From assembly GCA_031771865.1 (NCBI GenBank), contig JASISA010000027.1, positions 3,410,001-3,474,000 on the forward strand: a DNA stretch of 64,000 bases, in the 5' to 3' direction. Each line of letters begins with the position of its first letter. Position 1 is the stretch's first letter. The stretch is from Nothophaeocryptopus gaeumannii (taxonomy: Eukaryota; Ascomycota; Dothideomycetes; Mycosphaerellales; Mycosphaerellaceae). The notes under the pieces were generated by a model. It did no database searches and had not been told where the DNA came from. It saw only the letters and a list, made by a program, of their open reading frames with translations. A program made the position numbers and the translations under genes. This document shows positions 42,301 through 54,471 of the stretch, one piece after another.

Positions 42301-45300
42301 GATGTCGAGGATAAGTCATCACCACCAGCAAAAGGTCTTGTAATGGACGAGGAGGGTGAAGAGGTGTCCGGAGATGTCGAGATGCCAGACATAGCCTCGC
42401 AGCCTCCAAACAGTAATTCCGCAGCCAAAGTAAAAGAGCAGAGCAACGGGAAAGCGGTGTTCAGGCCTGAGGAGCACACGATCTACATTTACCGCTGCTT
42501 CGTCTTACAGTGCCTAGCAGAGCTTGTTGCTTGCTACAACCGAACAAAGCTCGAGTTCATCAACTTCTCGCGAAAGTCTGATACACAGACCCCGGCTTCT
42601 ACCAAGCCTCGCGCAGGAACTCTGAATTACCTATTGAACACCTTGTTACCTGTGGGAACTCTCGATCATCGCGACGATGTGTTCCACCGCAAGAGAGCGG
42701 CGACCTCAAACTGGGCGACCAATGTCATCGTGTCTCTATGCACTAAGACGCAAGAGCGGCAGACTAACATGCCGTCCTTGGACTCCTCGGACTTCGCTGA
42801 GCACGAGCCCGAGCTGACGTTTGTTCGCAAATTCGTGCTGGAGCATGCATTGCGAACTTTCAAAGACGCTATGAACTCCTCCGAATCCCTGGATCAGCGG
42901 TACTCACGGCTTCTCTCTCTTGGTGAGTTGTTCCACAGGATGCTGAGTGGCAAGACCGATCTTCAGAGGTCCAGTGCATTCGCATCTTCATCCTATAGCG
43001 CCCATCAGCAGATCGGCCGTTTGATGTACGAAAAGAACTTCATCGGCGCCCTGACCTCTGCGATTGCAGAACTTGACCTCAACTTTCCGAACGCCAAGCG
43101 TGCCGTCAAGTACATTCTGGGACCGTTGAAGCAACTCACGGAGCTCGGCATTCAGCTCAGCCAAGCATTGGACCTCCCTACCACCACTGAGTCGGGCACG
43201 TCAGCAGACGATGACGGTTTTTCTTTGGGTTCTTCCTCTGATCAAGAAGAAGATGATCGCGAGCAAACTCCTGATCTACTTCGCGGCACGTCATTGAGCT
43301 TGTTCGAGGCTAGCGCCGACCAGGAAGAAGATGACTCCGACGAGTCCGAAGGCGACGACGATGATGAAATGGACTACGGCGATTACGGGGAGGACATGGA
43401 ATACGAAGAAGACGCAATGCCTGAGCATGGAGATGTGGTTAGTGACGACGATGACGACGAGCTTGGTGGCATGGGCGAGATTGAGGGTGTCCCGGGCGAC
43501 CCAATGGAGATTGAAGTCGTTGAAGAGGACGAGGACGAGGATGATTCTGACGATAATGACGATTCGCATGATGACTCTGGTGAATCAGATGATGCCGATG
43601 ACGACGTTGAGTTCGTCGAGCACATGGACGAGATCACGGGCGATGACGAGAATGCCAGTGTTGACGAGCACGACGAAGGCGACTGGGAAGAAGGTGGCAT
43701 CAACTTCGACGATCATGATGTGGTTGACGACGGTGGCTCGCCGCACGGTGGACCACTGGAGCACATTGGGCATGTTCTCGGTGCTGAAGACCCATCTGAT
43801 GCTGGCGATCAGGACGGCATCATTCGTGTGAATATGGGACCTGGCGAAGACGAATTCTTCGAAGACGAGATGGCTCCAGAGGATGACGACGATGACGACG
43901 AAGACGAAGGAGACTACGGCGAGGACATCGTCTACGAGCCAGAAGTTGAGGACGATGACGATGAAGATGGGGAAGGTGGTTGGGCTTGGGACATCCAGCC
44001 GCCCGCAGCCGCTATTTTACGAGGCACTCACCACCATCATCATCACCATCACCGCGGCTTTAACGAAATGCTCGGCATGATCGGTGATCCACTGCGGCCT
44101 ATTGGTGGCCGTTCTCATCGGTCGCCGCCAGGCGCTCGCGACGAGGATGGTATGAATCCTCTTCTTCAACGCGAAGCTGGCAACAATCGTGACCGAGATT
44201 ATAATGAGCCATTTGGAGCATCTCGCATGGCTGGTGCCCGACGAGCCTTCTTACCCCGCGTGGCTGGAGGGGATATTCTCCAAGATTTGGTCGCTGCCGT
44301 CAACCCAGCCACCACCAATGGTGGAGGCGCCCTTAACGTCGCTATTGACCCTGGGATGCCCGGCTTTGGAGCCCTGCCGGGAATGTTCGCTGTTCAGACG
44401 AGACATGGAGGTCAGGCGATGATCGACATAGATCCGACCAGATCTTTTCGTGAAACTCTCGGCGCTCCACAAGGCAGATGGCCGGATGGGCTTCCAGGTT
44501 CTCGTCTACACGACCGCGGCATCGCGGGCAACGACGAGGCCCAAGCCGTTGAATTTCGTCCTGCGATGACTTCGAACCGCTGGCAGGAGGAAGCTCGCAT
44601 GCTCTTTCCTGGGAAGTTCCATGAAAAGGCCACACGTGTCATCAACATGGTACTTCGAGCTCTGATACCGCCAGCTATGGAAGCGAAACGCATTCGCGAG
44701 AAGGAGGAGGCTGAGCGTCGCGCTGCTGCTGAGAAAGAAAAAGAGCAGGCGCGCAAAAAGGCGGAAGCCGAGCGAGCTGAGCGAGAAGAGCAACAGAGGA
44801 AAGAGCGTGAGGGACGTGAAGCAAAGGAGCGCGCTGAAGCCGCAGAGCGTGCTCAAGAGGATACTGCGCAGTCTGCTCAGCCGCAGCTAGAAGGCGCGGA
44901 ATCAGACATGGAGGGCATTGAGCCCGAAACTCGGACCAGCGAGGGGGCAAACACAGACGCAGCCCAGTCTGAGTCGGCAGCAGAGCGCACTACTATCAAG
45001 ATTCGTGGCCGCGAGCTAGACATAACCAGTCTGGGAATCGATCGCGAGTACATTGAAGCCCTACCGGAGGAGATGAGAGAAGAAGTCATCATGGCCCAAT
45101 TTGCTGAGCAGCGTTCGCAGGCTGTGCAGTCCGGCGAACAGCCAAGCGAGATCAGTAGAGAATTCCTGGAAGCATTGCCGCGGGATATCCAGCAGGAGCT
45201 GCTGCGATCAGAGCAGATGGAGCGCCGCCGTCGTGAGCGAGATGAGGAGCGCCGCCGTCGTACACAAGAAGGCAACAACACCGCTGCTCAGCCAGAAGAG

Positions 45301-48300
45301 ATGAACAACGCAGACTTCATGGCCATGCTCGATCCAGGACTCAGACAAGCGGTGCTGATGGACGCCGATGAGAGCGTCTTGGCAGCTTTGCCCGAGGAAC
45401 TACAAGCTGAGGCGCGCGCTTTGTTTGGGGATCGTCGTCCCCGCGCCGATGCTGCCGGCCGACTAGGTCGTAGTCTCGATGCTGCTGGTGCCCGCATCCT
45501 CAATGGACAGGCCGCCACTCGCGAAGACGAAGCGGCTCGCGAGCCCAGCAAGCAGCGTCGGCCTGTCGCACAGATGTTGGACAAGTCGGGCATAGCGACG
45601 CTTCTGCGCCTCATGTTTGTTTCTCTCAACCACAAGTCCAAGGCCAATCTGCACGGTATCCTTTCGGATGTGTGCAAGAATACGCAGAATCGTGCAGAGG
45701 TCATCAGTATTTTCTTGTCGATCTTGCAAGACGGCACTGCAGACGTCAACGCAGTTGAGCGTAGCTTCGCTCAGCTTTCGCTACGTGCCAAGCAGCCATC
45801 AGGGCCCAAGACACCTCAGCGGCAGCGTACGGGCCAACAAGACATCACGCCCGCGACCGGATTGTCCCCATTGAACATCGTCCAGCAATGTTTGGGGACG
45901 CTCAACGCTCTCGCTAACGACAACCCTCGCGTGCCGTCGTTCTTCTTGAGCGAGCACGAGACAATCGCAAGTCAAAAAGTCAAATCTGCAAAGAAAGGCA
46001 AGGGTCGCGAAAGCAAGGCTTCCAAGTTCCCGCTCAATGCACTCCTCACTCTGCTCGACCGCAAGCTCATCACGGAGAACAGTGCTGTAATGGAAACGCT
46101 GGCCTCTTTGCTGAGCCATGTCACCAGTCCTTTGACGATTCTTCTCAAACGCGCGAAAGAAGCACAAGATGCGGAGAAGATCCGGCCCTCCGAGACTCCT
46201 GACGTGGGACAAGCTCGTCCGCAGACAGGCGTTTCGGATGTTACAATGCCAGAGGCACCAGCCATTGAAGCTACCGAGACCACTGAGCAGTCATCTGTGG
46301 CTGCGCAGATCACACCGCAGAAAGAGGGCGGATCTCAAGACTCGAAGCGAAAATCTCACCGCGATCTGCAGCCTCCGGAAATCCCAGAGGAGAACATCGG
46401 CCTCGTCGTGAATATACTCGCGGCTCGCGAGTGTCCCAGCAAGACGTTCAGCGACACCCTTGATATCATCAAGCACCTGTCGGCAATCCCTGGCGCAAAG
46501 GAAGTATTCGGGAAGGAGCTCATCCGTCAAGCGCAAGAGCTCGGCGAGATCTTGCTTGCTGATCTCGAGGAGCTTTCTAAGCAGATCAATGCTGCTCAGA
46601 CTGGCACAGACCTCCAGGGAATGGCACTTGCAGGCTTTTCTTCCGCAGGATCGAAGCAGCGGAAGTTACTCCGGGTGCTGGTTGCGCTCGATCACCTGTT
46701 TGACCCCAGACGAATGCCACAAAGCCCGACAGCCACAGGCTCTGGCGTCGAGCAGAAGCTGAAGGATGACATACTGACGACTCTTTATGAGAGCTCAACA
46801 TTCGACCAACTCTGGAATAGCCTCAGTGCCTGCCTCGCGGCCATTCGCCGGCGTGGCAACATGGTCAACGTTGCTACCATCCTGCTACCGCTCATCGAGT
46901 CGTTGATGGTCGTTTGCCGCAACAGCGCCTTGAAGGAAGTGCCCGCTCACAAGGAAGCACAAGCTGCTATCACCTCACCTACGGACTCCAGCGTAAACAC
47001 ACCTCCTCCCGTTGATGCACGTGTAGGAACTCTCTTCTTCAACTTTACCGAGGACCATCGTAAGATCCTGAACGAGCTTATCCGAAACAACCCCAAGATC
47101 ATGAACGGCAACTTTTCGGTATTGGCGAAGAACAGTAAAGTCTTGGAATTCGACAATAAACGCAACTACTTCAGCCGCAAATTGCACGACCGCCGCTCTG
47201 AGGCTCGTGTATCCCATCCGCCATTGCAGCTCAGCGTTCGTCGCGATCAAGTTTTCCTTGATTCTTTCAAGTCGCTGTACTACAAGTCTGGTGACGAGAT
47301 CAAGTATGGCAAGTTGAACATCCGCTTCCACGGTGAAGAGGGCATCGACGCAGGTGGTGTCTCGCGGGAGTGGTTTGCCGCCATGGCGCGACAAATGTTC
47401 AATCCGGATTACGCGCTCTTCAACCCCGTCGCCGCTGATCGTACGACCTTCCACCCGAACACCTTGAGCGGAATCAACCAAGAGCATCTCATGTTCTTCA
47501 AGTTCATTGGTCGCATCATCGGAAAGGCACTCTACGAGAATCGCGTTCTTGATTGCCATTTCAGCAGGGCGGTCTACCGCAAGATCTTGGGCAAGTCCGT
47601 CTCGCTCAAGGACATGGAGACGCTTGATCTCGACTATTACAAATCCCTTGTGTGGATCTTGGAGAACGATATCACAGACGTCACATTCGAGACGTTTTCC
47701 GTCGATGTGGATCGTTTCGGCGTCACAGAGACAATCGACTTGATGGACAATGGTCGCAACATCGCCGTCACTGAAGACAGCAAGCGGGAGTACGTCCGCT
47801 TGGTGGTCGAATATCGCCTCATCAAATCCGTCCAGGAACAGCTGGACCATTTCCTCCAGGGTTTCCACGAGATTATCCCAGCTGAACTCGTTGCGATCTT
47901 CACCGAGCAAGAACTTGAACTGCTCATCTCGGGTCTTCCGGACATCGATGTTGACGACTGGAAGAACAACACAGACTACACCAACTACCAGCCGAATTCT
48001 CCACAAGTGCAGTGGTTCTGGCGAGCGGTCCGCAGCTTCGATAAGGAAGAAAAGGCCAAGCTACTTCAATTTGTGACGGGTACCAGCAAGGTGCCTCTCA
48101 ACGGCTTCAAAGAGTTGGAAGGCATGAACGGCTTCTCCAAGTTCAACATTCACCGCGACTACAGCAACAAGGAGAAGTTGCCTTCCAGTCACACCTGCTT
48201 CAACCGTAAGTCCAATCATAACACAAGGTTTTGCAATCAGTGCTAACTAAATTCACAGAGCTTGATCTTCCAGAGTACGAGAGCTACGAGCATTTGAGGC

Positions 48301-48353
48301 AACAGCTTTACACTGCCATAACTGCGGGTAGCGAATACTTTGGGTTCGCATAG
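36358..48353 (+). CDS. TOM1: HECT-domain E3 ubiquitin ligase, Tom1/HUWE1 family
   Basis: Giant E3 ligase; in yeast Tom1 controls excess histones, ribosomal proteins and mRNA export. Exons 36358-48205 and 48259-48353, a single 53-bp intron, 3980 residues. The N-terminal third is an armadillo-like solenoid (DUF908/DUF913 type). A UBA-like helix set lies near residue 1430 (LTNAGFDKPDALEALYRCNG). A very acidic region spans about 2280-2540, closing with eight consecutive histidines near 2560. A long Glu/Lys/Arg/Ala helix spans about 2780-2840. Ubiquitin-binding UBM/DUF4414-type motifs follow (REYIEALPEEMREEVI, REFLEALPRDIQQELL, LAALPEELQAEARALF; about 2900-3020). The HECT domain occupies about 3625-3980, with FHGEEGIDAGGVSREWF and catalytic Cys3947 in SSHTCFNQLDLPEY. 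It ends EYFGFA, with the functionally important Phe at position -4. Confidence 0.97.
48206..48258 (+). other. Intron immediately after the HECT catalytic cysteine
   Basis: 53-bp intron with donor GTAAGT, a CTAAC branch-site match and acceptor CACAG. The catalytic Cys codon is 48196-48198, so the donor starts 7 bases after it. Splicing gives HTCFN-QLDLPEY, the conserved HECT sequence; retention hits a stop at 48244-48246 and removes the last 32 residues. Confidence 0.93.
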
Positions 48354-49095
48354 ATGTAGTATATGAGCATACGGGTTGCCACCGTGCGCGGGATATGGTC
48401 CATGGGCGTTGATGGCGCATCGGGCAGCATTGGGAAAGGAGCATGAGCGTGCATGGTATCATCATTTACAGATCCTGTGGTCCCGGCGGAGACTCGCTTC
48501 CTGTATAACTGAAATGAATCGTATATAATTAGCCTGGGCTTTGCTATGTGTTGACTCATCACTCACTCTGCCATCTGCCACATGCAGTCTGCACGGATCA
48601 TGCAGGCCAGATGATGAACAAGGTTTGGCCACGGCTTTTCACGTGGCAAGGTGCATGCCAAGGGACGATCTGCAGCCCGGGCACGGACGGTAGATAGAGG
48701 CCGAAGCTTGGGACAACTGGAATTAGGAACGAGACCACACGAGGCGTCGAGTCCAGATCATGCCCGATGACGCCAGCACTGATATATCCATCATTTTCAA
48801 TCACTCGTTTAGCTGTGATGGCGTTTGGTGGCTGCGAGTTCCATGCGCTGGGGAGCGTAGAGTACATAGAGTTCGTAGAGTTTTCCCCCGTCAGACGGCG
48901 GTACGAAGTCTTCCTCCTCCTCCGTACAATTACACACTGCGGAGATACTTATTGCGCTCTAGTGTTGCCGTGCCTCCCGCGAAAAGAGAGCCTGCAGCCA
49001 TCCGGAACGACGACGAGTGCGACGGGCAACATGCGCCGAGCGCTGCGAAGTCGACTCTGTCCAGCGCCGCATCGCCGCTGTTGGTGACCGCTATC
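48354..49095. other. Intergenic
   Basis: 742 bp between TOM1 and the receptor gene, expected to hold the TOM1 3' UTR and the receptor promoter. The receptor frame is open upstream to about 48760, so an earlier start is possible but not favoured. Confidence 0.5.
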
Positions 49096-50648
49096 ATGGC
49101 ACCTCTGGTCGTGGAGTCGTGGATGTAAGCAAGTGCCGAGTGACGACATGCTATACCGACGCTTCTCTGACTTGTAATAGCTGGTACGGTTGTGTTATGA
49201 TGGTGGCCGCGAGCAGATTGTACATCGATTCTGCCAACGTTCGAGCATGGGGAAATCGCTGACCCTCATTCCAGCACCTCAAGATATCTGACCCGTGGAC
49301 TGCGCTTCCAGCCAGACGATTGGGCCATGTCCGTTGTTCTGTGCTTCTACACTACTTTCATCGTTACCATCAACATCGTCAACAACACAAGCTCCAATCT
49401 CTTCCCTCCCGGCTTTGACCTTGCTTCCCTCACCGACGCTGAGAAACAACGACGAGCGTATGGGAGCAAGCTTATCCTTGTTGTGGAACAATGCCAGTGC
49501 GTGACAAGTAAGTTGCCCAACATGGAGAATACATGTTCAAGACATGTTCCGATCAACACTCTGCTAGCGGACTGGAATTCACTACAGCAACAATCACCGC
49601 ACGAGCTCCAAGGGCTTAGTGACTGACTCTGTGTGCTTTCAGTCTGGGGTGCAAAGGCATGTCTGCTGCTACTCTATCTACGAATTACGCATCTACGATG
49701 GCAACATGTTGCTATACAAGTGTTGCTGGGATATGTGCTCGTCAGCTTTGTGGTGATGGAGATACTCTGTTAGTCGGCCCGATCATTTTACGTCTGCATT
49801 ATTCACTCATCCTTACAGATTTCGGCGTGTGGTGCCGGCCATTTCACGAATACTGGGCAGTGCCTACCAACAGCCGCCAGTGCGATGCCGCTACGGTGAG
49901 TAGTGCCCTGTCACAACCACGAGCAAGAAACAAGAAAAAGCGAACAGCCCGGCACTCTGGAAATTCTCTCGGCTTCAGGCTGGACTTTCTGACGAGTGGA
50001 CAGAACCATCTGATCACCAATGCATCATTCAACTTGTCCTCGGACTTGATTATGCTAGCCATCGGACTTCCCATCTTCTTAAAGATGAGGCTACCTTGGA
50101 GAAAGAAGATTCCGCTGGTTGGCATTTTCTCGTTAGGCGTCTTCGTCATATTGCCTGCAATTCTCAACAAAGTCTACTCTTTCAGCGACCCCTTCGGCTC
50201 CATGTGGCCGTACTGGTACGCCCGAGAAAGCTCTACAGCATTGCTGGTGGCCAATTTGCCTTTCGTGTGGAAGTTCTGGCGGAAAGTCGCCGGTTTGGCG
50301 TCATCAGTCTCTGGCACGAAGTCGAGGACGAAAGCGGGCACTAATGTTTCTGGCGTGGATGAGGAAGGACAACGGAAAGAAGACGGGCAGCCAGCACGGA
50401 TGAGTCTTCTGCGACAGTGGTCTAGGCGTGAAGGAAAAGACGTCGAGATGGCTGGAGAGCTTCGTCGTCAGAGTGTGGATAGGAACATGACGTTTGAGGA
50501 ATACCTCCAATGTGGACAGGATGAGTTTCGAAGCGACAAGAACCGGTCGCCTCCGCCATGTCCGCCTCTTGCGCCTGCCAGACTTCACGACAGTCCCCCG
50601 CGCGAGGTCAGGAGATGCGAGTCCACTGGAGAAAAATCGTTTCTGTGA
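49096..50648 (+). CDS. Rhodopsin-like (SAT4/PTH11-type) seven-helix membrane protein
   Basis: Integral plasma-membrane protein of the fungal rhodopsin-domain family, often linked to sensing of surfaces or hosts. My six-exon model joins 49096-49124, 49181-49219, 49275-49507, 49643-49768, 49819-49895 and 50004-50648: introns of 56, 55, 135, 50 and 108 bp, 382 residues. Spliced junctions read as expected for the family: SRYLTRGLRFQPDDWAM, CVTIWGAKACLLLLYLRITH, EILYFGVWCRPFHEYWAV, then ATNHLITNASFNLSSDLIML. Further helices include IPLVGIFSLGVFVILPAILN. The C-terminal ~120 residues are a charged, cytosolic-looking tail. The N-terminus before helix 1 is very short, so the start is uncertain. The fifth intron has no in-frame stop and its length is a multiple of three, so an unspliced form would stay open. 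The large extracellular CFEM domain of true PTH11 is absent. Confidence 0.82.
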
Positions 50649-51675
50649 GAAGCGATCATCGAAAGGGCAGCGATTAAAGGCTGCGAAGGAGATGTCCGTT
50701 GTCGGATTCGGCTTGATATACCGATTGAGGATCCTGGAAGGAAGACTATGCCTCTGGTCCCTCTGCTTCTTATGACACGACGCTCGCAACACTCAGAATG
50801 CCTTTTCCAGTTCGACACCTGAGAACGAGATTTGTCGACATCCCGGAAAACAATGACTCACGGGTGGAAAATGATAAGATGAGATGAGCGAGACTGGTAG
50901 AGAGAGGAGTGATCGGGAGATCTGACCAAATGTGGTTCGGAAAGCGCAGAACCTCTTGGCGAGAGACACGTTCAGGCCTTTGTGGCGGTCGCTCTGAGAA
51001 GCGAGCGCTTTCGACGCTGTCAGAATTCGCATTCGTGCAACTGAAATGTCAAGGGTGCCGGGGGACAAAGATCAAGGAGATCTGGCCAGATATCTTGGAG
51101 TGTTGATTTGATTGATTTAGCGAGGCGTCAGGAGAGGAATGATACCCAGATGCGACGACGATGTACAAACGCGAGCTCCCATTTTGGAGGAGCTCTGTGC
51201 ATGGGCGCCGACACCCAGCAGTATTGGAACGCACATAGTCGAGACCAGAAGACCAAAAGCAGGAAGTCTGCAGCTTCTGACCTTGCTCGTTCCTCTTTTG
51301 TCAACTTTTGCTAGTAACTTTCGTTCTACAAAGGTACTTTTACATTCCCATCTGCGTGGTATCATCTCCTTGGGCGCTGGAGCCTGTGGTGACCCTGCGT
51401 GCGATTCATACTGCCCCCGACTTGGGTCACCGCAGATGCCTCCAAACATTACTGCTCTACTGTGACATACCCACGAGCCGGAATACTGCCTGCCGTCGCC
51501 ATAGGAACGCTAAGATCCTGTGCTGTATCCGGCACCGCAGGGAATCATCGTTGAGCGGGGCGGCGGTGGGTCGTGGGGACTCTAGAGCTGAACAGCCCAA
51601 GGGCTCGCGTCTTGTGGTGATGGCTGTGCCCAAACCCGACAGATGCTAATAGTCATTGAATTCCTCAAAATCGGT
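50649..51675. other. Intergenic between convergent genes
   Basis: 1.03 kb between the receptor stop and the RVB1 stop. Several mid-sized frames are open on both strands, but none has protein-like composition or a recognisable domain. More than two 3' UTRs would need, so an undetected small gene or RNA is possible. Confidence 0.4.
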
Positions 51676-53193
51676 TCATGAGATGAATTCTGACGCCCGC
51701 TCTCTCAGTTGGCTGGCGCTTCTGCCAGCATCCCAAAACAGCGAGGTGGCTTCCTGCACATCGGCGGCGCTGATGACGTTACCTTCACTGCCTCGTGCGC
51801 GTGCCAAGATACTGGCGGGTGCCAACAACTGCAGTGAATACCGTAGAGAGACGGATTCGCCACGGCTCGTGAGCTCCTCTAGCGCATCGGCGCTCAGTGT
51901 TGCCGACGACTTCAAGGCTTGAGGAGTATCTGCAAGCTGAGGTGCTGTCGGTGTCGCAAACTCTAACTTGGCGCGCGTCTGGATGATCGTCCGGATCTCA
52001 GAAGGTGTGTAAGGGTGGGTTGGAACGATCAGAAGCCGTGCGAGGAGATCTGGCGGAATTCCATGCGCAGCGATGAGACCAGGATCGTTATGCAGGGCAG
52101 ATCCCGTGCCTCGAATTGTTGTTGATCCCCGATTGGAGGCGAGAATGACGATGGGCGAGATTGTCGACTCCAGAGCACGGTTCATGTAAGTGAAGCACTC
52201 GATATCCAGCATGTTGACCTCGTCAATGAAGAGGACGCCTGGAACCAGTTCCGCAATTCCTTGATCAATATACTTGTTTACGACTTTGTTGATCTCGCCC
52301 CTCAGCTTCTCAGTGATCTCAGTCTTGCGAGGCTTCATCAGCTGGCCCATCATGCTCATGACATCCTGCCCTCCCTGCGGTCTTGCATTGGCCACGTCAA
52401 GGTCGTGTAGCGTGACGTCTTGCACAATATCCTTTTTCTTGTGCACGTCGCCCTTGGGCACCGGCACGTACTCCTCGGCCTCCAGATCGAACTCGGTCGA
52501 AAATGCGTCCGAGCGGCCCACGCGCTTCACGGCTCCAGTGTTTGCCTCGATGTAAATGACATCGCCAAGGCGCACGCGCTCTTTCTGGATGGCTTCGTAT
52601 ATGCTCGGATCTAGACGCAGCTTTTTCGTTCCCTTGGAGCTGCGCAGTGTGATGAGGAGGTGGGAAATAGTCCTGCCGTACGCGCCTAATGGATTCTCCG
52701 TCTCTTCCGGGGTGAGCTCTGCAACCTCACCCTCATATACTTCTTTCCGCTCCTGCACGCGCAGACCAATGGCGCGGCGGAAGTTCTCCATCAGTGCCTC
52801 CGTCTTCTTGACCTCGGCGCTGTAGACCTCACTACCAGTCATGGGACAGAAGGGGACTTTGGTGCCAAGCTCCTGACTGACAGCCAACGCAAGCGCTGTC
52901 TTCCCAGTGCCCGGGCCTCCTGCAAGCAGAACAGCCTTGCCCGCCATCTTCTTGGCTTTGATGAGGTCCACGATCACACCACAGGCCTCTCGCGCCGCCG
53001 TCTGGCCCACAAAGCCCTGGCCGTTCGAGTCTGCGGTGCCGTCGCTGCGTAGACCTAGGCCCTTGATGTGCGAATGCGCTGCTGTGCGGTTCTCGCGCGA
53101 ATTTGTTTGGCGCACTTCACTGATCTGCACGGGCTTGTTCGCTGCTGGTTGACCTGGCGCAGTCGACTGCGCGGCAGCGCCGTTGGCGGCCAT
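51676..53193 (-). CDS. RVB1: RuvB-like AAA+ ATPase 1 (pontin)
   Basis: AAA+ helicase-like subunit shared by INO80, SWR1, Tra1-containing complexes and the R2TP chaperone. Single exon, 505 residues from ATG 53193; an open extension to 53487 reads like 5' UTR. Motifs: KGLGLRSDG, Walker A GGPGTGKTALALA, the long TIP49 insertion (about residues 150-320), Walker B GVLFIDEVNMLDIECF, sensor I ILASNRG, and the C-terminal ISAADVQEATSLF. It is Rvb1 rather than Rvb2, judged by the N-terminal VQISEVRQTNSRENRTAAHS. The N-terminus has about 25 extra Ala/Pro/Gln residues compared with yeast. Divergent from ISA1; the HIT1-like gene, another R2TP-linked function, lies 40 kb away. Confidence 0.97.
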   Translation of the reverse strand: MAANGAAAQSTAPGQPAANKPVQISEVRQTNSRENRTAAHSHIKGLGLRSDGTADSNGQGFVGQTAAREACGVIVDLIKAKKMAGKAVLLAGGPGTGKTALALAVSQELGTKVPFCPMTGSEVYSAEVKKTEALMENFRRAIGLRVQERKEVYEGEVAELTPEETENPLGAYGRTISHLLITLRSSKGTKKLRLDPSIYEAIQKERVRLGDVIYIEANTGAVKRVGRSDAFSTEFDLEAEEYVPVPKGDVHKKKDIVQDVTLHDLDVANARPQGGQDVMSMMGQLMKPRKTEITEKLRGEINKVVNKYIDQGIAELVPGVLFIDEVNMLDIECFTYMNRALESTISPIVILASNRGSTTIRGTGSALHNDPGLIAAHGIPPDLLARLLIVPTHPYTPSEIRTIIQTRAKLEFATPTAPQLADTPQALKSSATLSADALEELTSRGESVSLRYSLQLLAPASILARARGSEGNVISAADVQEATSLFWDAGRSASQLRERASEFIS

Positions 53194-53668
53194 GCTGGAG
53201 GTGGTGGGATCGAGGGTGGTGGCGATGGCGGCCGGGTTAACAGCGAGGTCGACGATGTTGGCGAGAGATTTTGGGCGGCGACAAGATACGGCGCGCTGCG
53301 ACCTGTTTTCTTGTTGCTTGTCGGAGGTGGACGACGGGGAGGTTGGAGACTGGGAGATATGCCTGAAATCCAAAGATGCCCGAAATGCCTTAGGATGCTT
53401 TGCAGTAAACACGGAGCGCTCCCCACCCTTCACCGACCGTCCATCCAATAGCGTGCGCGGGAATTGGCATAGTAAGACGGGAGGCAAAGGAACGCTCGCT
53501 TACATCATGCTTGTCATGGACCTCTTCTATGTACATCGAAAGTGCCTTACTCATTACTTGATTCCCACCTCTACCTACACCCTGCTCTACCCATACCGCC
53601 CGTCACGTCGACCCCGCCCGACAAAGACTGCATTGCCCCCGACCGCTGCCTTCTCCTCCGCCACGAAT
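53194..53668. promoter_or_regulatory. Divergent promoter region, RVB1 / ISA1
   Basis: 475 bp between opposite start codons. No specific site assigned. Confidence 0.4.
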
Positions 53669-54471
53669 ATGGCTACTCTACGGACTGCCGCCCCTTCGCT
53701 GTCGTCCATGTTTCGCTTTTCCGCACAGCCACTTGCAACCGCAACATGTGCGCGCTGTCTTCGGCCACGCCGAGCTCCCTTCTCCTCGTCCTCGCCTCGT
53801 CCTGCGTCGTCTAAAAGACCATTAATGACCGAGTCGGCACACCACCCGCAAACCCTGGGATCCGAACTCCCTCCGCCCAAAAACAGTGGTGCACCGGAGA
53901 CGAGCATATCCAGCGGCCATCAACCGCAGACATGGCCCTCTATGGCCCCATGGCAAAGACAGGACGCTTCTGCGCGTACGAGCTTAGGCGAAGGAGAGGC
54001 CCAGAAAAGCAAGCCCACTGCAGCTTCAACACAGTCGCCAAGCTCCGAGACAACAGCGAAGCCGAGGAAGAGCAAACTGCGCCCCCGAAAGGCCCCCATT
54101 AATCTGACACCGAAAGCCGTCGAACAACTACAGACGCTCTTTGAGCAGCCCGAGAGCAAAATGATCCGGATCGGTGTGAAGAACAGGGGTTGCAGTGGTC
54201 TCGCGTATCATCTGGAATACGTGGACAAGCCAGGCGCCTTTGATGAAACCGTAGAGCAGGACGGGGTTAAGGTTTTGATTGACAGCAAGGCGCTCTTCAG
54301 CATAATTGGATCAGAGATGGATTGGTTGGAGGACAAGCTTAGTGCGCGCTTCATCTTCAAGAACCCCAACATCAGTAAGTGTCAGTCTTCCACCGGCTCT
54401 TGACTAGTCTCATACTGACTTGTGCAAAAGCTGAACAGTGTGGATGCGGAGAATCTTTTAGCATATCATAA
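53669..54471 (+). CDS. ISA1: Mitochondrial iron-sulfur assembly protein Isa1
   Basis: A-type Fe-S assembly protein needed for mitochondrial [4Fe-4S] cluster formation. Exons 53669-54374 and 54431-54471, intron 56 bp, 248 residues. The first ~130 residues are Ser/Thr/Pro/Arg-rich with a basic leader (MATLRTAAPSLSSMFRFSAQ), fitting import into mitochondria. The core begins INLTPKAVEQLQTLFEQPES and has the three conserved cysteines: RGCSGLAYHLEYVDKPG (about residue 173) and, from exon 2, EQCGCGESFSI. The second exon encodes only these last 14 residues; without the splice the protein would lack both C-terminal ligands. Divergent from RVB1. Confidence 0.95.

Noticed and set aside
46975..48006. 343-codon open frame antisense to the TOM1 HECT domain
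   Set aside because: Shadow of a strongly biased coding strand; no start context or known domain.
13625..54471. NFU1 and ISA1 as a Fe-S gene cluster
   Set aside because: They are about 39 kb apart with many unrelated genes between; co-location is probably chance.
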